IMG/VR virus record: IMGVR_UViG_3300031898_000278
Span: 1 to 20,404 of that record
DNA length: 20,404 bases
DNA from: a virus
Direction: 5' to 3' (one strand)
The position numbers and the translations under genes are program-made. This document shows, one piece after another, positions 5,701-12,533 of this stretch; position 1 is the first letter of the stretch, and every line of letters starts with the position of its first letter. The notes under the pieces are model-generated. The model saw only the letters and a list, made by a program, of their open reading frames with translations, was not told the DNA's origin and did not search any database.

Positions 5701-7389
5701 ATGAATTTGGAAGATTTTTTGACCGATAATGACAAAAGAGATGCCTTGCAAAAAATCAAGCAACATTGTTCTGATATGTGGATTCAAGGTCTGTATCCCG
5801 CGCCTTGGAATGTCATTCATGGGATTCCGCACTCTCAAGCAGTGGCCACACTGCTTGGAAGGATATTAGAGGTCTATATGACTAAACCCTATAGGATCAA
5901 CCAAAGTGAAATACTAGTGCTCTTGGGTGCCGCTTGGCTACATGACATAGGGTATTTGCCCAAGGAAGATGAAGACAAAGAGACTTACGATTTTGACGAA
6001 GTCAAGAAGAACCATCCCTTGAGAGGCTACGAGTACATTATGAACCATCTTTCCGAATGTGGTGAAAAATGGGGTCCTCTAATTGCTTTATGTGTAAGAG
6101 GGCATAGAGAAGTTCCTCCAAAGGAAGGGGACTATGTTAATGTAGTGATGAAGTCCGACACTATAAGGTTACAGTTTCTGACAGCTTTGCTGAGGTTAGC
6201 TGATGAACTAGACATAGGCGAAGAGCGTGCCCCGAGACCGTTTTTTGCGCAGATTAAAGAATTTTATGGAAGTCTTCCAAACCACACAATCCTGCAGTGG
6301 ATTAGACACCACTACACCGAGGGGATTGATTTACAACATGCGGCTAAAGACGGCGCGTTCATCCACATAGGAATTCATACGTATATTCCCTCGGATGAGT
6401 ACGCGAAATATGTTGTAGAACCATGGATCGTAGATCCAGTCAAGACCGCAATTCTCGATACTTTCTATGCGCTATCTTCGGAGTACTTGATGCTAGATAC
6501 AAATGTGACCAGTAGATCCCAACTCGTGTCTAGCATGGAAATCATACCTTATAACGTATTCTCGGACATTCAGAAGCAGGTTCTAGACAGAGAAAGCTTG
6601 CAGAGTTTGGTGAGATACGATTTCAGACGTACATGCATGTTTGAGGGAGAAATCGGTCAAAAAAATCATACTTTCAAGTCTGACATCATAAAAACGAGGA
6701 ACCATCTTTCTTATGTATTGGTTAATAATTCAAACGACAAAAGATACCTCGCTGGGGATGGCTTGCTACTAGGATTGTCTACTGATTTTTTTGAGGCACC
6801 GTCAGACGAGAGAATTAGCAAAAAGAATATAGAAGAAAAAACTGGCACAACAGTATACGTGACTCGAAATGGAAAACGCAAGGATTTACGAATTCAGTAT
6901 ATTGAAGTGCAACATCTGTCAGAAGTTAAGGTGATGTCAGTATCTCAGATTTGTAGTACGTACCTGAAAAAATTCAAATCCTACGCTGACAGAATCTTCG
7001 GATTTTATGAGATTGCAGAAAGCAAAGGATTGGTGACTGTAGCGATAAGATATTTGTTCCTTGAACCAATACAACCCAAGGAAGAACTCCGCTTCGAATA
7101 CTCTTGGAACTCAACTTTTCTCCCTTGGGATGCAGTTACATTTACGTTGAGCCATCCTACGAAGGGAGTTACGGTTTCCTTTGACGGTTTTCCAGAAGAA
7201 TATAGCTTCAGGACTACAGTCTCCTTACTTCGGGAAGTTGGAACAAGACCGGGACAAGAGCGAAAACCAGAGTTTGTAGTTGAACTTGGAGAAAAGGCAA
7301 GATTCTTCGCTGATTCGGGTGTGCTTGCGCCTGGCACCCAAATCGTCGCTCAATGGAGAGATATACGCAGGGGCCTTCATCAACTTTGA
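5701..7389 (+). CDS. HD-domain protein with C-terminal beta domain, possible conflict effector
   Basis: From the ATG at 5701 the protein has 562 residues. An upstream ATG at 5635 would add 22 residues, but a TATA-like box lies between the two. The HD metal site is complete: His44 (GIPHSQ), His81-Asp82 (AWLHDIGY), His105 (NHPLRG), His135 (RGHREV) and Asp168 (LRLADELDIG). Five such residues suggest a two-metal phosphohydrolase acting on a nucleotide or nucleic acid; the substrate is unknown. Residues about 300-430 are mixed. Residues 450-562 form a strand-rich C-terminus (LRFEYSWNS, HPTKGVTVSF) that may sense a ligand. HD proteins with such added domains occur in prokaryotic defence and conflict loci. 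Here it sits alone between capsid and neck genes with its own promoter, which suggests cargo, for instance superinfection exclusion or nucleotide control. The role is inference. Confidence 0.65.
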   Translation: MNLEDFLTDNDKRDALQKIKQHCSDMWIQGLYPAPWNVIHGIPHSQAVATLLGRILEVYMTKPYRINQSEILVLLGAAWLHDIGYLPKEDEDKETYDFDEVKKNHPLRGYEYIMNHLSECGEKWGPLIALCVRGHREVPPKEGDYVNVVMKSDTIRLQFLTALLRLADELDIGEERAPRPFFAQIKEFYGSLPNHTILQWIRHHYTEGIDLQHAAKDGAFIHIGIHTYIPSDEYAKYVVEPWIVDPVKTAILDTFYALSSEYLMLDTNVTSRSQLVSSMEIIPYNVFSDIQKQVLDRESLQSLVRYDFRRTCMFEGEIGQKNHTFKSDIIKTRNHLSYVLVNNSNDKRYLAGDGLLLGLSTDFFEAPSDERISKKNIEEKTGTTVYVTRNGKRKDLRIQYIEVQHLSEVKVMSVSQICSTYLKKFKSYADRIFGFYEIAESKGLVTVAIRYLFLEPIQPKEELRFEYSWNSTFLPWDAVTFTLSHPTKGVTVSFDGFPEEYSFRTTVSLLREVGTRPGQERKPEFVVELGEKARFFADSGVLAPGTQIVAQWRDIRRGLHQL

Positions 7390-7770
7390 CACATGTAATA
7401 GAAGACTATTCCATAAGCTTATCTTAGAAAGCCTTTTATTTAATAATCACCGAAGAAGAAAGAAGGGAGCGTCTGTTATCATTGGATTCGTCGATAGAGT
7501 GAAGCGATCGGAGCTTTCATCAACTCCGTACCAGAATCGCGTTGGTTAATGTTCTACATAATTTTTAACCTACACGTTTCTCTGTTTCTTAACAACCTTT
7601 CCTCTCTCTCATTAGCATAGAGGCGAGAAATCACTGAACCAATAAATCTAATTGCACCCCACATCGTTACTTCTTATTACTTCTGATACTGTTCATCCAA
7701 CCAAATCCTTTTTGCCAAAATAGGTTAAATTTTGCTTCTTTCTCGTTTTCTTTTGGGGGCCAGAGTCTGT
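7390..7770. other. Gene-poor stretch after the HD gene
   Basis: I see no convincing gene here. It contains a bulged hairpin at 7504-7540, a T/C-rich tract around 7561-7612 that may end the HD transcript, and an AT-rich stretch before the gp6-like gene (GGTTAAATTTT near 7722) that could be its promoter. Open frames crossing it lack ribosome sites or recognisable content. Confidence 0.5.
7504..7540 (+). terminator. Bulged hairpin and following T/C tract
   Basis: GCGAT-CGGAG (7504-7513) pairs with CTCCG (7524-7528) and ATCGC (7536-7540), giving ten base pairs with a seven-base bulge on one side. About 20 bases later a long T/C-rich run begins. Together they could end or process the HD mRNA; the hairpin alone might also be a structured RNA element. 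Confidence 0.3.
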
Positions 7771-8133
7771 TTGGTAGCAGTCACTCCAGACCGTGTTCGT
7801 AACCGCGTTAATCTTTCAGCCTCGGATATCGCCGATTCCATTGTCACCCAATTTATTGAAGATGCCTGTGCTGAAGTTATGCTTGAAACCGGTCTCACCA
7901 TTGACTATAACAGTTGCACACAAGCCGAAGCGTCTTGCATAACCGATCTTGCAGCCCTCTACTGTCTCACCTATCTAACTGGTGGGTCCGCATCTGGCAC
8001 CAGCTTCTCTCTTGGAGATTTGAGCGTAAAAGAGGTTACGGGTGGAGTTGAAACTCCTTCCCCGGCGTTTTTGCAGCAACGTGTTCTCATACTGATCGAG
8101 CAACTGAGGAAGCCTTATCTCGGGAGGGTCTAA
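7771..8133 (+). CDS. Head-tail adaptor, gp6-like
   Basis: These proteins dock as a ring under the portal and start the neck. The first part (VTPDRVRNRVNLSASDIADSI, FIEDACAEVMLETG) and the later helices (ASCITDLAALYCLTYLTGG, FLQQRVLILIEQLRKPYLG) match the all-helical gp6/gp15-like adaptor fold, with a polar loop (SLGDLSVKEVTGG) between helices, as is typical. Length from the TTG at 7771 is 120 residues. A frame extension to a TTG at 7732 adds 13 residues that look unrelated, so 7771 is preferred; the upstream GGGGG at 7755-7759 is only a weak ribosome site. It is followed by the stopper fusion in the same frame after a TAA. Confidence 0.7.
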   Translation: MVAVTPDRVRNRVNLSASDIADSIVTQFIEDACAEVMLETGLTIDYNSCTQAEASCITDLAALYCLTYLTGGSASGTSFSLGDLSVKEVTGGVETPSPAFLQQRVLILIEQLRKPYLGRV

Positions 8134-8139
8134 ACCATC
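8122..8139 (+). promoter_or_regulatory. Strong ribosome site facing a non-AUG codon
   Basis: GGGAGGG at 8122-8128 is the best ribosome site near the stopper fusion gene, but it is 41 bases from the ATG at 8170. It is eight bases from an in-frame ATC at 8137. The codons from 8140 to 8169 (GALEDYYNFV) read like protein continuous with the N-terminus. Either a rare AUC start, a sequence error (ATG to ATC), or an unknown mode of initiation may apply. Confidence 0.4.
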
Positions 8140-8169
8140 GGAGCCTTAGAAGACTACTACAATTTTGTC

Positions 8170-9522
8170 ATGACCCATGCGCCCTATTTCTATTGGCTTC
8201 CAGAACAGAGCCAACATGACCCAACATGGGGTCGAGGGACTTTAGTTGCAGCCTTCGCCATTGATTTTCTTTACGAATGCTATAATGATTCACGGTTTGA
8301 GAGCGAGAAAACAAACATCTATAACAAAATCGTTGAGCTTGCTGATTTCATCCTGACCCAACAGTGTACAGATCCAGCCAAGAAGGCATATGGCGGGTTC
8401 AAAAGTGCAGAAGTGAGCAACTATTATTATTCTGTTGACGCCTGTCGAGCGATTCCCGGACTGCTGCATGCTTTTGCTTTAACGAATACTGCAGGATACC
8501 TTAATGCTGCTAAGCTAGCTGGCGGGACTTTCCTCAAGACCATGCAAGACAAACAGACTTACGGTGGATTTGCACGTACAGTGACAATCAATGATGATTG
8601 GCTTTTACAGATTGACATTGAATGTCTGTACGGTCTAATCGGTCTTAAGATGTTGTCTAACTATGATCCAGATAACAAGAGCCAATATGAATCGATGATG
8701 GCTGAGTTAGTGGAGTTTTTAAAGGAAGGCTTTGAGGGATATTGGCTTTATTACGATCCGGCAGACGATAAGTGGCATCGAACTGGACTAGGTGAAACAC
8801 AAGTTTACGATGACCCTTTTAGTTACGCCTTGCTTGGTCTCTACGATTACGAAGGCAGAAGCATAACAGTTGAGAAGGTTTACGAGTTCATCAATACAAT
8901 AGGTGCGACCGTTGAATATCCTGGTTACAATCCATATATCTGCTGGAGCGGCTACATCGATGTTGTCACACGAAAAGCAGCATGCGAATACTATGACGGT
9001 GTCACATCTGGAATTCTCTATAAAATCCGAAACGCTTTCGACAAACCTTCTCTAGCGTTGAGTAAACAAATCGTTGAGGACCGGGCGGAACAGTTCAAAT
9101 ATTGGGGCGTCAAATTCACCGATTTTAGTCCTATTGCTAATCAGCAGTCAACCGTAACGGTTTCATGGCTCGGTCACATGCTTCTAAATTATACGCCAGC
9201 TCTTACATCATTCACGAAGATTCTAAACCAATACGGCGAAAATCTTGACCTCTTAATGATCGTCCAAGCTGGAGAGCCGACGAGCTACTACGATCCCATT
9301 CCTATCAAGGGCGTGATTCGTAATGTGCGGCAAGATGAGATCATAATCGAGCCAGGATACATGATCACTGATTTCTTGATGGTTTACACGTTTCTTCCGG
9401 TGCGACATCATGACAAGATAAGGCGTCATGGCGTCGATTACGAGGTTGCGCAGGTTGACTTGTTCCGACTCCAAGGTGAGCCACTGTTTTTTCGGTCTGT
9501 TGGTAGGAGGCTTCTTGGCTAA
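8170..9522 (+). CDS. Head-closure (stopper) protein fused to an (alpha/alpha)-toroid, glycosidase-like domain
   Basis: The C-terminal 106 residues (about 345-450) read as a neck stopper of the SPP1 gp16 type: TKILNQYGENLDLL, then strands IPIKGVIRNVRQDEIIIEPGY, and HDKIRRHGVDYEVAQVDLF with a final FFRSVGRRLL. Position after the adaptor and before the tail terminator agrees. The first about 344 residues are unrelated to any stopper: repeated helical hairpins with aromatic-glycine turns (TWGRGTLVAAFAIDFLYE, KKAYGGFKSAEVSNYYYS, QTYGGFARTV, DDPFSYALLGLYDYEG, YNPYICWSGYIDV) resemble six-hairpin (alpha/alpha) toroids of glycoside hydrolases and related enzymes. Catalytic residues cannot be assigned. 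The ATG at 8170 is used here, but see the ribosome site at 8122. The stop overlaps the next start (TAATG). Confidence 0.7.
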   Translation: MTHAPYFYWLPEQSQHDPTWGRGTLVAAFAIDFLYECYNDSRFESEKTNIYNKIVELADFILTQQCTDPAKKAYGGFKSAEVSNYYYSVDACRAIPGLLHAFALTNTAGYLNAAKLAGGTFLKTMQDKQTYGGFARTVTINDDWLLQIDIECLYGLIGLKMLSNYDPDNKSQYESMMAELVEFLKEGFEGYWLYYDPADDKWHRTGLGETQVYDDPFSYALLGLYDYEGRSITVEKVYEFINTIGATVEYPGYNPYICWSGYIDVVTRKAACEYYDGVTSGILYKIRNAFDKPSLALSKQIVEDRAEQFKYWGVKFTDFSPIANQQSTVTVSWLGHMLLNYTPALTSFTKILNQYGENLDLLMIVQAGEPTSYYDPIPIKGVIRNVRQDEIIIEPGYMITDFLMVYTFLPVRHHDKIRRHGVDYEVAQVDLFRLQGEPLFFRSVGRRLLG

Positions 9523-10490
9523 TGCCAGTTGAGGACCCTGTTACAACCCTTACTCGTTTGATTAAGACTAAGATGTGGCTTGTCAAAGATGACGGATCAC
9601 TGGCTAACATTCATGTGGGAAAGGAATGGTACGACCGTGAACTCCTAAAGAATTACGAAGGGCAAGTCACAGTAGGCCTCACCCGAAGTGACGACAAAAA
9701 GCTCAGCATGACCGGGAAAGATCGTAGGCGTGAGGGCTTTCTTCAAGTCAATATTTGGGTTATCGACAGGTCTGGCATTGTCGGCAGGGATATGCGTGAG
9801 AAACTAAAAGAGGAGATCCTTCGCATAATCCGAGAAAATCGGACTAAGCCCAATGAAACTCTTTATAATTTTCTTGGTGTTGGTCCTCCAACTGGCACTC
9901 ACAAGGCTTACTATGGCAAGTCTGAGACTGAATTAGTGCCTGGCGCGGCAGGATGGACTGAACTCTCAGCTACTAACTATGAGAAGATTTGGCAAAGCGA
10001 TGACAATCGCTACAGTTATTCGCAATTCGAGAATGGCAAATACAGCATGATCTTGTTCCGTTTCAAAATCGGTTCCAAGAAGGATGTTGTCAGTAAAATT
10101 ATTTTGAGATTTGAAGGCTACGGCACAGCTCCCGGTGGCAACGGTGTCACTATCAAAATTTGGAATTTTACGGCTTCTGCTTGGCAAAACGCCCAGACCG
10201 GGACAGGCGGAGCGGATGAATGGATATCCATCACTATAACATCTAATTTGACCAACTATGTCGATTCGAATGGCTACATCTATCTGCTTGCCAGAACAAC
10301 CAACTCCAGCGATGGCTCCACGCCAGCCATAATTTACTCGGATTGTGCCGACTCTATCATAACGGTTTATGGAATCACATACTGCGACATCGTTTCATAT
10401 CAAGATCAAGACGAGGTGCGTGTTAAACCGTTCTTGTGGCGCACTGAGTTCGCGGTCAAGTCATGGTTGTTTGAAACAATACCATTCTAA
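9522..10490 (+). CDS. Tail terminator-like neck protein with inserted beta-sandwich domain
   Basis: Residues 1-120 (DPVTTLTRLIKTKMWLV, GQVTVGLTRSDDKK, REGFLQVNIWVIDRSG, MREKLKEEILRIIRENR) and the last 37 residues (CDIVSYQDQDEVRVKPFLWR ... FETIPF) fit a small tail-terminator/tail-completion fold that caps the tube at the head side. Residues about 122-285 (bases 9885-10376) are a self-contained strand-rich insert with no similarity in style to the core: IWQSDDNRYSYSQF, MILFRFKIGSKKDVVSKIIL, VTIKIWNFTASAWQNAQTG, YIYLLARTTNSS. This resembles the DNRLRE/carbohydrate-binding beta-sandwich type, as found on secreted and virion proteins. The start overlaps the stopper stop codon by one base. Confidence 0.65.
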   Translation: MPVEDPVTTLTRLIKTKMWLVKDDGSLANIHVGKEWYDRELLKNYEGQVTVGLTRSDDKKLSMTGKDRRREGFLQVNIWVIDRSGIVGRDMREKLKEEILRIIRENRTKPNETLYNFLGVGPPTGTHKAYYGKSETELVPGAAGWTELSATNYEKIWQSDDNRYSYSQFENGKYSMILFRFKIGSKKDVVSKIILRFEGYGTAPGGNGVTIKIWNFTASAWQNAQTGTGGADEWISITITSNLTNYVDSNGYIYLLARTTNSSDGSTPAIIYSDCADSIITVYGITYCDIVSYQDQDEVRVKPFLWRTEFAVKSWLFETIPF

Positions 10491-10493
10491 AAA

Positions 10494-10511
10494 GGAGGAA
10501 AAATAAGGAAA
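10494..10511 (+). promoter_or_regulatory. GGAGG leader of the tail tube gene, shared with the decoration gene
   Basis: GGAGGAAAAATAAGGAAA before the ATG at 10512 is nearly identical to the leader GGAGGAAAAAATGGAAA before the decoration gene at 3782. Both place GGAGG an unusually long 12-13 bases from the start codon with an A-rich spacer. These are expected to be the two most expressed accessory structural genes. Confidence 0.5.
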
Positions 10512-11351
10512 ATGAGTATATATGGTGCGCATGAAGCAAAATTCTACTACGTCGAGGAAACCAACTATGGGGAAACGCCGGCAAATCCGAACATGCTTGG
10601 AATTGGACCCGTTGACAATGTTGAACCCGCAATAGATCCTGGGCTCATCAGAGTTCGTGGCATTGGATCTGTGGATTTACAGGCTATCAAAAAGGGTTTG
10701 AGAGAAGTCGCTGTGAAGGTTGCATTTGCCATTCCAAGCGACGCACCCATCAGCTTTATTCAATGGGTGAAGGTGGAGTTAGACAAAAGCCTTAGCATCG
10801 AGGTTTTCTACGAAAAATCAAGCGGGATCATCTCGCTACTTCACAGGGGATGTAAGTTCAACCGCTTATCACTGGGATGTTCCGTTGAAGACGTCATAAA
10901 AGGAGAGGCTGAATTACTCGGTCAAAACTTGGTTGTGGGAACTGTGAAAATCGGCGCAACCTATGGCGATCATCCATATGCAGTATCTTTTTGGGAGAGT
11001 TACGTCAAGAAGGGCGCAGCGACGCTGGAGCGTGTGACTGATTGGAAATGGACGATCGAGAATAATCTGAAACGCGTGCCCGTCATTAGAACAACTAGCG
11101 GAAACATTCTCAAGTTCCTGCCTCATCGGCATCGCAATCTCTCAGGCGAGGTAACGTTTGAGTTTGAGAGCAAGGACGAATTTGATGACGTCATTAATGA
11201 TACCGAATTTACCCTAGAGTTTGGGCTAGGCGGAAGCAACAAGGCAGTATTCAGCAACTGCAAGTGGGACAAAGTAAGCACTCCGACACGAATCGAGGAT
11301 CTCGTTGCTTTGAAGGCACCGTTTGTTGCAAGAAGTGTAGCCATAAGCTGA
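10512..11351 (+). CDS. Major tail (tube) protein
   Basis: This 279-residue beta-rich protein is placed between the tail terminator and the tail chaperones, the standard location of the tube subunit. The opening (GAHEAKFYYVEETNYGETPANP) is typical of tail tube proteins, which begin with a strand followed by 'E-TTYGT-P'. It continues with many beta strands (REVAVKVAFAIP, SLSIEVFYEKSSG, GEAELLGQNLVVG, KWTIENNLKRVPVI, LSGEVTFEFESKDEFDDV, TEFTLEFGLGG), with the regular hydrophobic alternation of the tube fold. It should polymerise in rings around the tape measure. It has a GGAGG ribosome site 13 bases upstream. Confidence 0.8.
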   Translation: MSIYGAHEAKFYYVEETNYGETPANPNMLGIGPVDNVEPAIDPGLIRVRGIGSVDLQAIKKGLREVAVKVAFAIPSDAPISFIQWVKVELDKSLSIEVFYEKSSGIISLLHRGCKFNRLSLGCSVEDVIKGEAELLGQNLVVGTVKIGATYGDHPYAVSFWESYVKKGAATLERVTDWKWTIENNLKRVPVIRTTSGNILKFLPHRHRNLSGEVTFEFESKDEFDDVINDTEFTLEFGLGGSNKAVFSNCKWDKVSTPTRIEDLVALKAPFVARSVAIS

Positions 11352-11362
11352 GGTGATTGAAA

Positions 11363-11818
11363 ATGCCATATTCTGTTCAAAGGAAGTTTTTCATCTCCAG
11401 TCTAGTATTATCTATTGGCTTGGTCGCTGCGTCACTCGTGGCTTTTGCTATGATGCAGTGGAGCCACCGTATTCGAAACATTACAACCTTGAAAGTGGTT
11501 GGCGTAGGCGTCTACAAAGATGCAAACTTCACACTCTTAGTGACAGAAATAGATTGGGGTGTGGTTGAGGCTGGGGAGACAAGGAACTTCAGTGCCTACA
11601 TCAAGAATGAAAGCAATGTTCCGCTTAGCTTGACGATGCGAACTGAGAGTTGGGAGCCTGCGAATGCTTCCTCTTTCGTTAGTCTTGCCTGGGATTACAA
11701 TGGAGAGTTGATTCCCATTGATAGCTCAGTTCCTGTGACCTTCACCCTCATTGTGGATTCAGCGATTTCAGGCATTACAAGCTTCAGTTTCACGATCGTG
11801 ATTATTGGGAGTGGATAG
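11363..11818 (+). CDS. Membrane-anchored beta-sandwich protein inside the tail cluster
   Basis: From the ATG at 11363 (AGGTGA six bases upstream; an earlier TTG at 11357 is less likely) it has 151 residues. Residues about 9-30 (FISSLVLSIGLVAASLVAFAMM) form one membrane segment after a short basic N-terminus, and the rest is an outward-facing strand-rich domain: LLVTEIDWGVVEAGETRNF, SAYIKNESNVPLSLTMRTES, VPVTFTLIVDSAISGI, SFSFTIVIIGSG. That pattern (tension between 'WG-v-G' and 'N-s-v-l-l') is seen in many archaeal Ig-like surface proteins. A membrane protein between tube and chaperone genes is unusual. It may be a virion surface or host-envelope component. Function not known. Confidence 0.65.
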   Translation: MPYSVQRKFFISSLVLSIGLVAASLVAFAMMQWSHRIRNITTLKVVGVGVYKDANFTLLVTEIDWGVVEAGETRNFSAYIKNESNVPLSLTMRTESWEPANASSFVSLAWDYNGELIPIDSSVPVTFTLIVDSAISGITSFSFTIVIIGSG

Positions 11819-11819
11819 C

Positions 11820-12020
11820 ATGGCTTCTGTAGAAGTTCTGAATTTTAGTCGCGCTGCTCAGTTGAAGCGAAAATGGAATCGATTGTGGGCTCAGATAGGC
11901 GAGCGAGTTCTAAGTTTGCCGCAGAGAGAACAGATCATTCTGCTTGAAGATTTCCAGACAGCGATTGAAAGCCGTCTTGTTGTCATGGAGAGGATAAATA
12001 ATGCGAAAAAAGGAAATTGA
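11820..12020 (+). CDS. Small helical protein before the tail chaperone
   Basis: Starting at the ATG at 11820 (GGGAG 8 bases before), it has 66 residues that are nearly all helix: AAQLKRKWNRLWAQIGERVL, PQREQIILLEDFQTAIESRL. Charged and heptad-like positions suggest a coiled coil. Its stop overlaps the chaperone start by 20 bases, so translation is coupled. It may be part of the tail-assembly chaperone set. I recognise no family. Confidence 0.6.
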   Translation: MASVEVLNFSRAAQLKRKWNRLWAQIGERVLSLPQREQIILLEDFQTAIESRLVVMERINNAKKGN

Positions 12021-12459
12021 ATTAGACGATCGCTTCGGTGCAGAATTTCAGGGAAAGTATGTATTCTCTGAGATTTCATGGGCTAAACGAAGCCGCATAA
12101 TCCAGAGGCATACGAAGTATCATCCGATATCGGGACAGGTTGTCAGCAGCGATTATGTGGCAATCCAAGCAGAAACTATCTGGGCGAGCCTCAAACAGCA
12201 ACCACAAGACAAGCCTATTACTCTTGAGAAGCTGCTTAGTGAAGAAGACGGCATACCCATAGAACTCGGGGAATTATTCTCTAAAATTGTGAATCGACTC
12301 TGCGGCTTAACTATTGACGATCAGCGTTTTTTATCAGAGCCATCCGAAGAGGCAAATCCCATCCAAGCTTCACAACATTCAGGCTCTGTCGTGAGTTCGG
12401 GTGGACCCCAAAACAGCTCGAGAAGCAACCAGCCAAAACCATCGAAGAGTTCATCGTGA
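12001..12459 (+). CDS. Tail assembly chaperone, unshifted product (G-like)
   Basis: In siphovirus assembly a G protein and its frameshifted G-T fusion hold the tape measure and recruit tube subunits. The first 111 residues (FQGKYVFSEISWAKRSRIIQRH, KPITLEKLLSEEDGIPIELGELFSKIVNRLCGL) fit the G-type helical fold. After residue 111 the in-frame product has a low-complexity, Ser/Pro/Gln-rich tail (SGSVVSSGGPQNSSRSNQPK) of 41 residues, as expected where a second frame constrains the DNA. GGAGAGG at 11987-11993 is seven bases before the ATG. The start overlaps the upstream helical gene. Confidence 0.75.
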   Translation: MRKKEIELDDRFGAEFQGKYVFSEISWAKRSRIIQRHTKYHPISGQVVSSDYVAIQAETIWASLKQQPQDKPITLEKLLSEEDGIPIELGELFSKIVNRLCGLTIDDQRFLSEPSEEANPIQASQHSGSVVSSGGPQNSSRSNQPKPSKSSS

Positions 12460-12533
12460 TCCTAAACGAGGTAGATCGGCAAACCGAGGAGGAGATGGAG
12501 AAGGCAAAGAGGCAAAGTCGCAATGTCCGTTAA
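12001..12533 (+). CDS. Tail assembly chaperone, -1 frameshift product (G-T-like)
   Basis: The -1 frame is open from 12318 to the TAA at 12531-12533 and encodes a clearly protein-like sequence: SFTTFRLCREFGWTPKQLEK, then PAKTIEEFIVILNEV, and EEEMEKAKRQSRN. The 'l-c-e-FGWTP-e-l-e-q-p' pattern and glutamate/lysine-rich helix are those of the T part of tail chaperones. No start codon with a ribosome site lies near its beginning. A slip at 12327-12333 would join 111 codons of the first frame to 66 of the second for a 177-residue product. Two products from one gene are the rule for this family, so this is a strong inference. The fused product ends 11 bases into the next gene. Confidence 0.7.
12327..12388 (+). 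promoter_or_regulatory. Programmed -1 frameshift site: U UUU UUA heptamer with downstream stem
   Basis: In the first frame the codons are CGT TTT TTA, giving the canonical X XXY YYZ heptamer T TTT TTA (12327-12333), identical to the HIV gag-pol slip sequence. CAGAGCC at 12335-12341 is exactly complementary to GGCTCTG at 12382-12388 and can close a 7-bp stem, starting only one base after the heptamer. The spacer is shorter than the usual 5-9 bases, so the lower stem may be open at the time of slipping. Confidence 0.65.

Noticed and set aside
7280-7549. An 89-codon plus-strand frame across the end of the HD gene
   Set aside because: Its first third is the HD gene in another frame and the rest is spacer with no ribosome site.
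7554-7664. A 36-codon minus-strand frame starting MWGAIRFIGSVISRLY
   Set aside because: It has a plausible amphipathic start but no ribosome site, no recognisable family, and lies in a T/C-rich spacer; not enough to call a gene.
12311-12523. A minus-strand frame antisense to the chaperone frameshift region
   Set aside because: It is the reverse of two real overlapping frames and has no ribosome site or motif.
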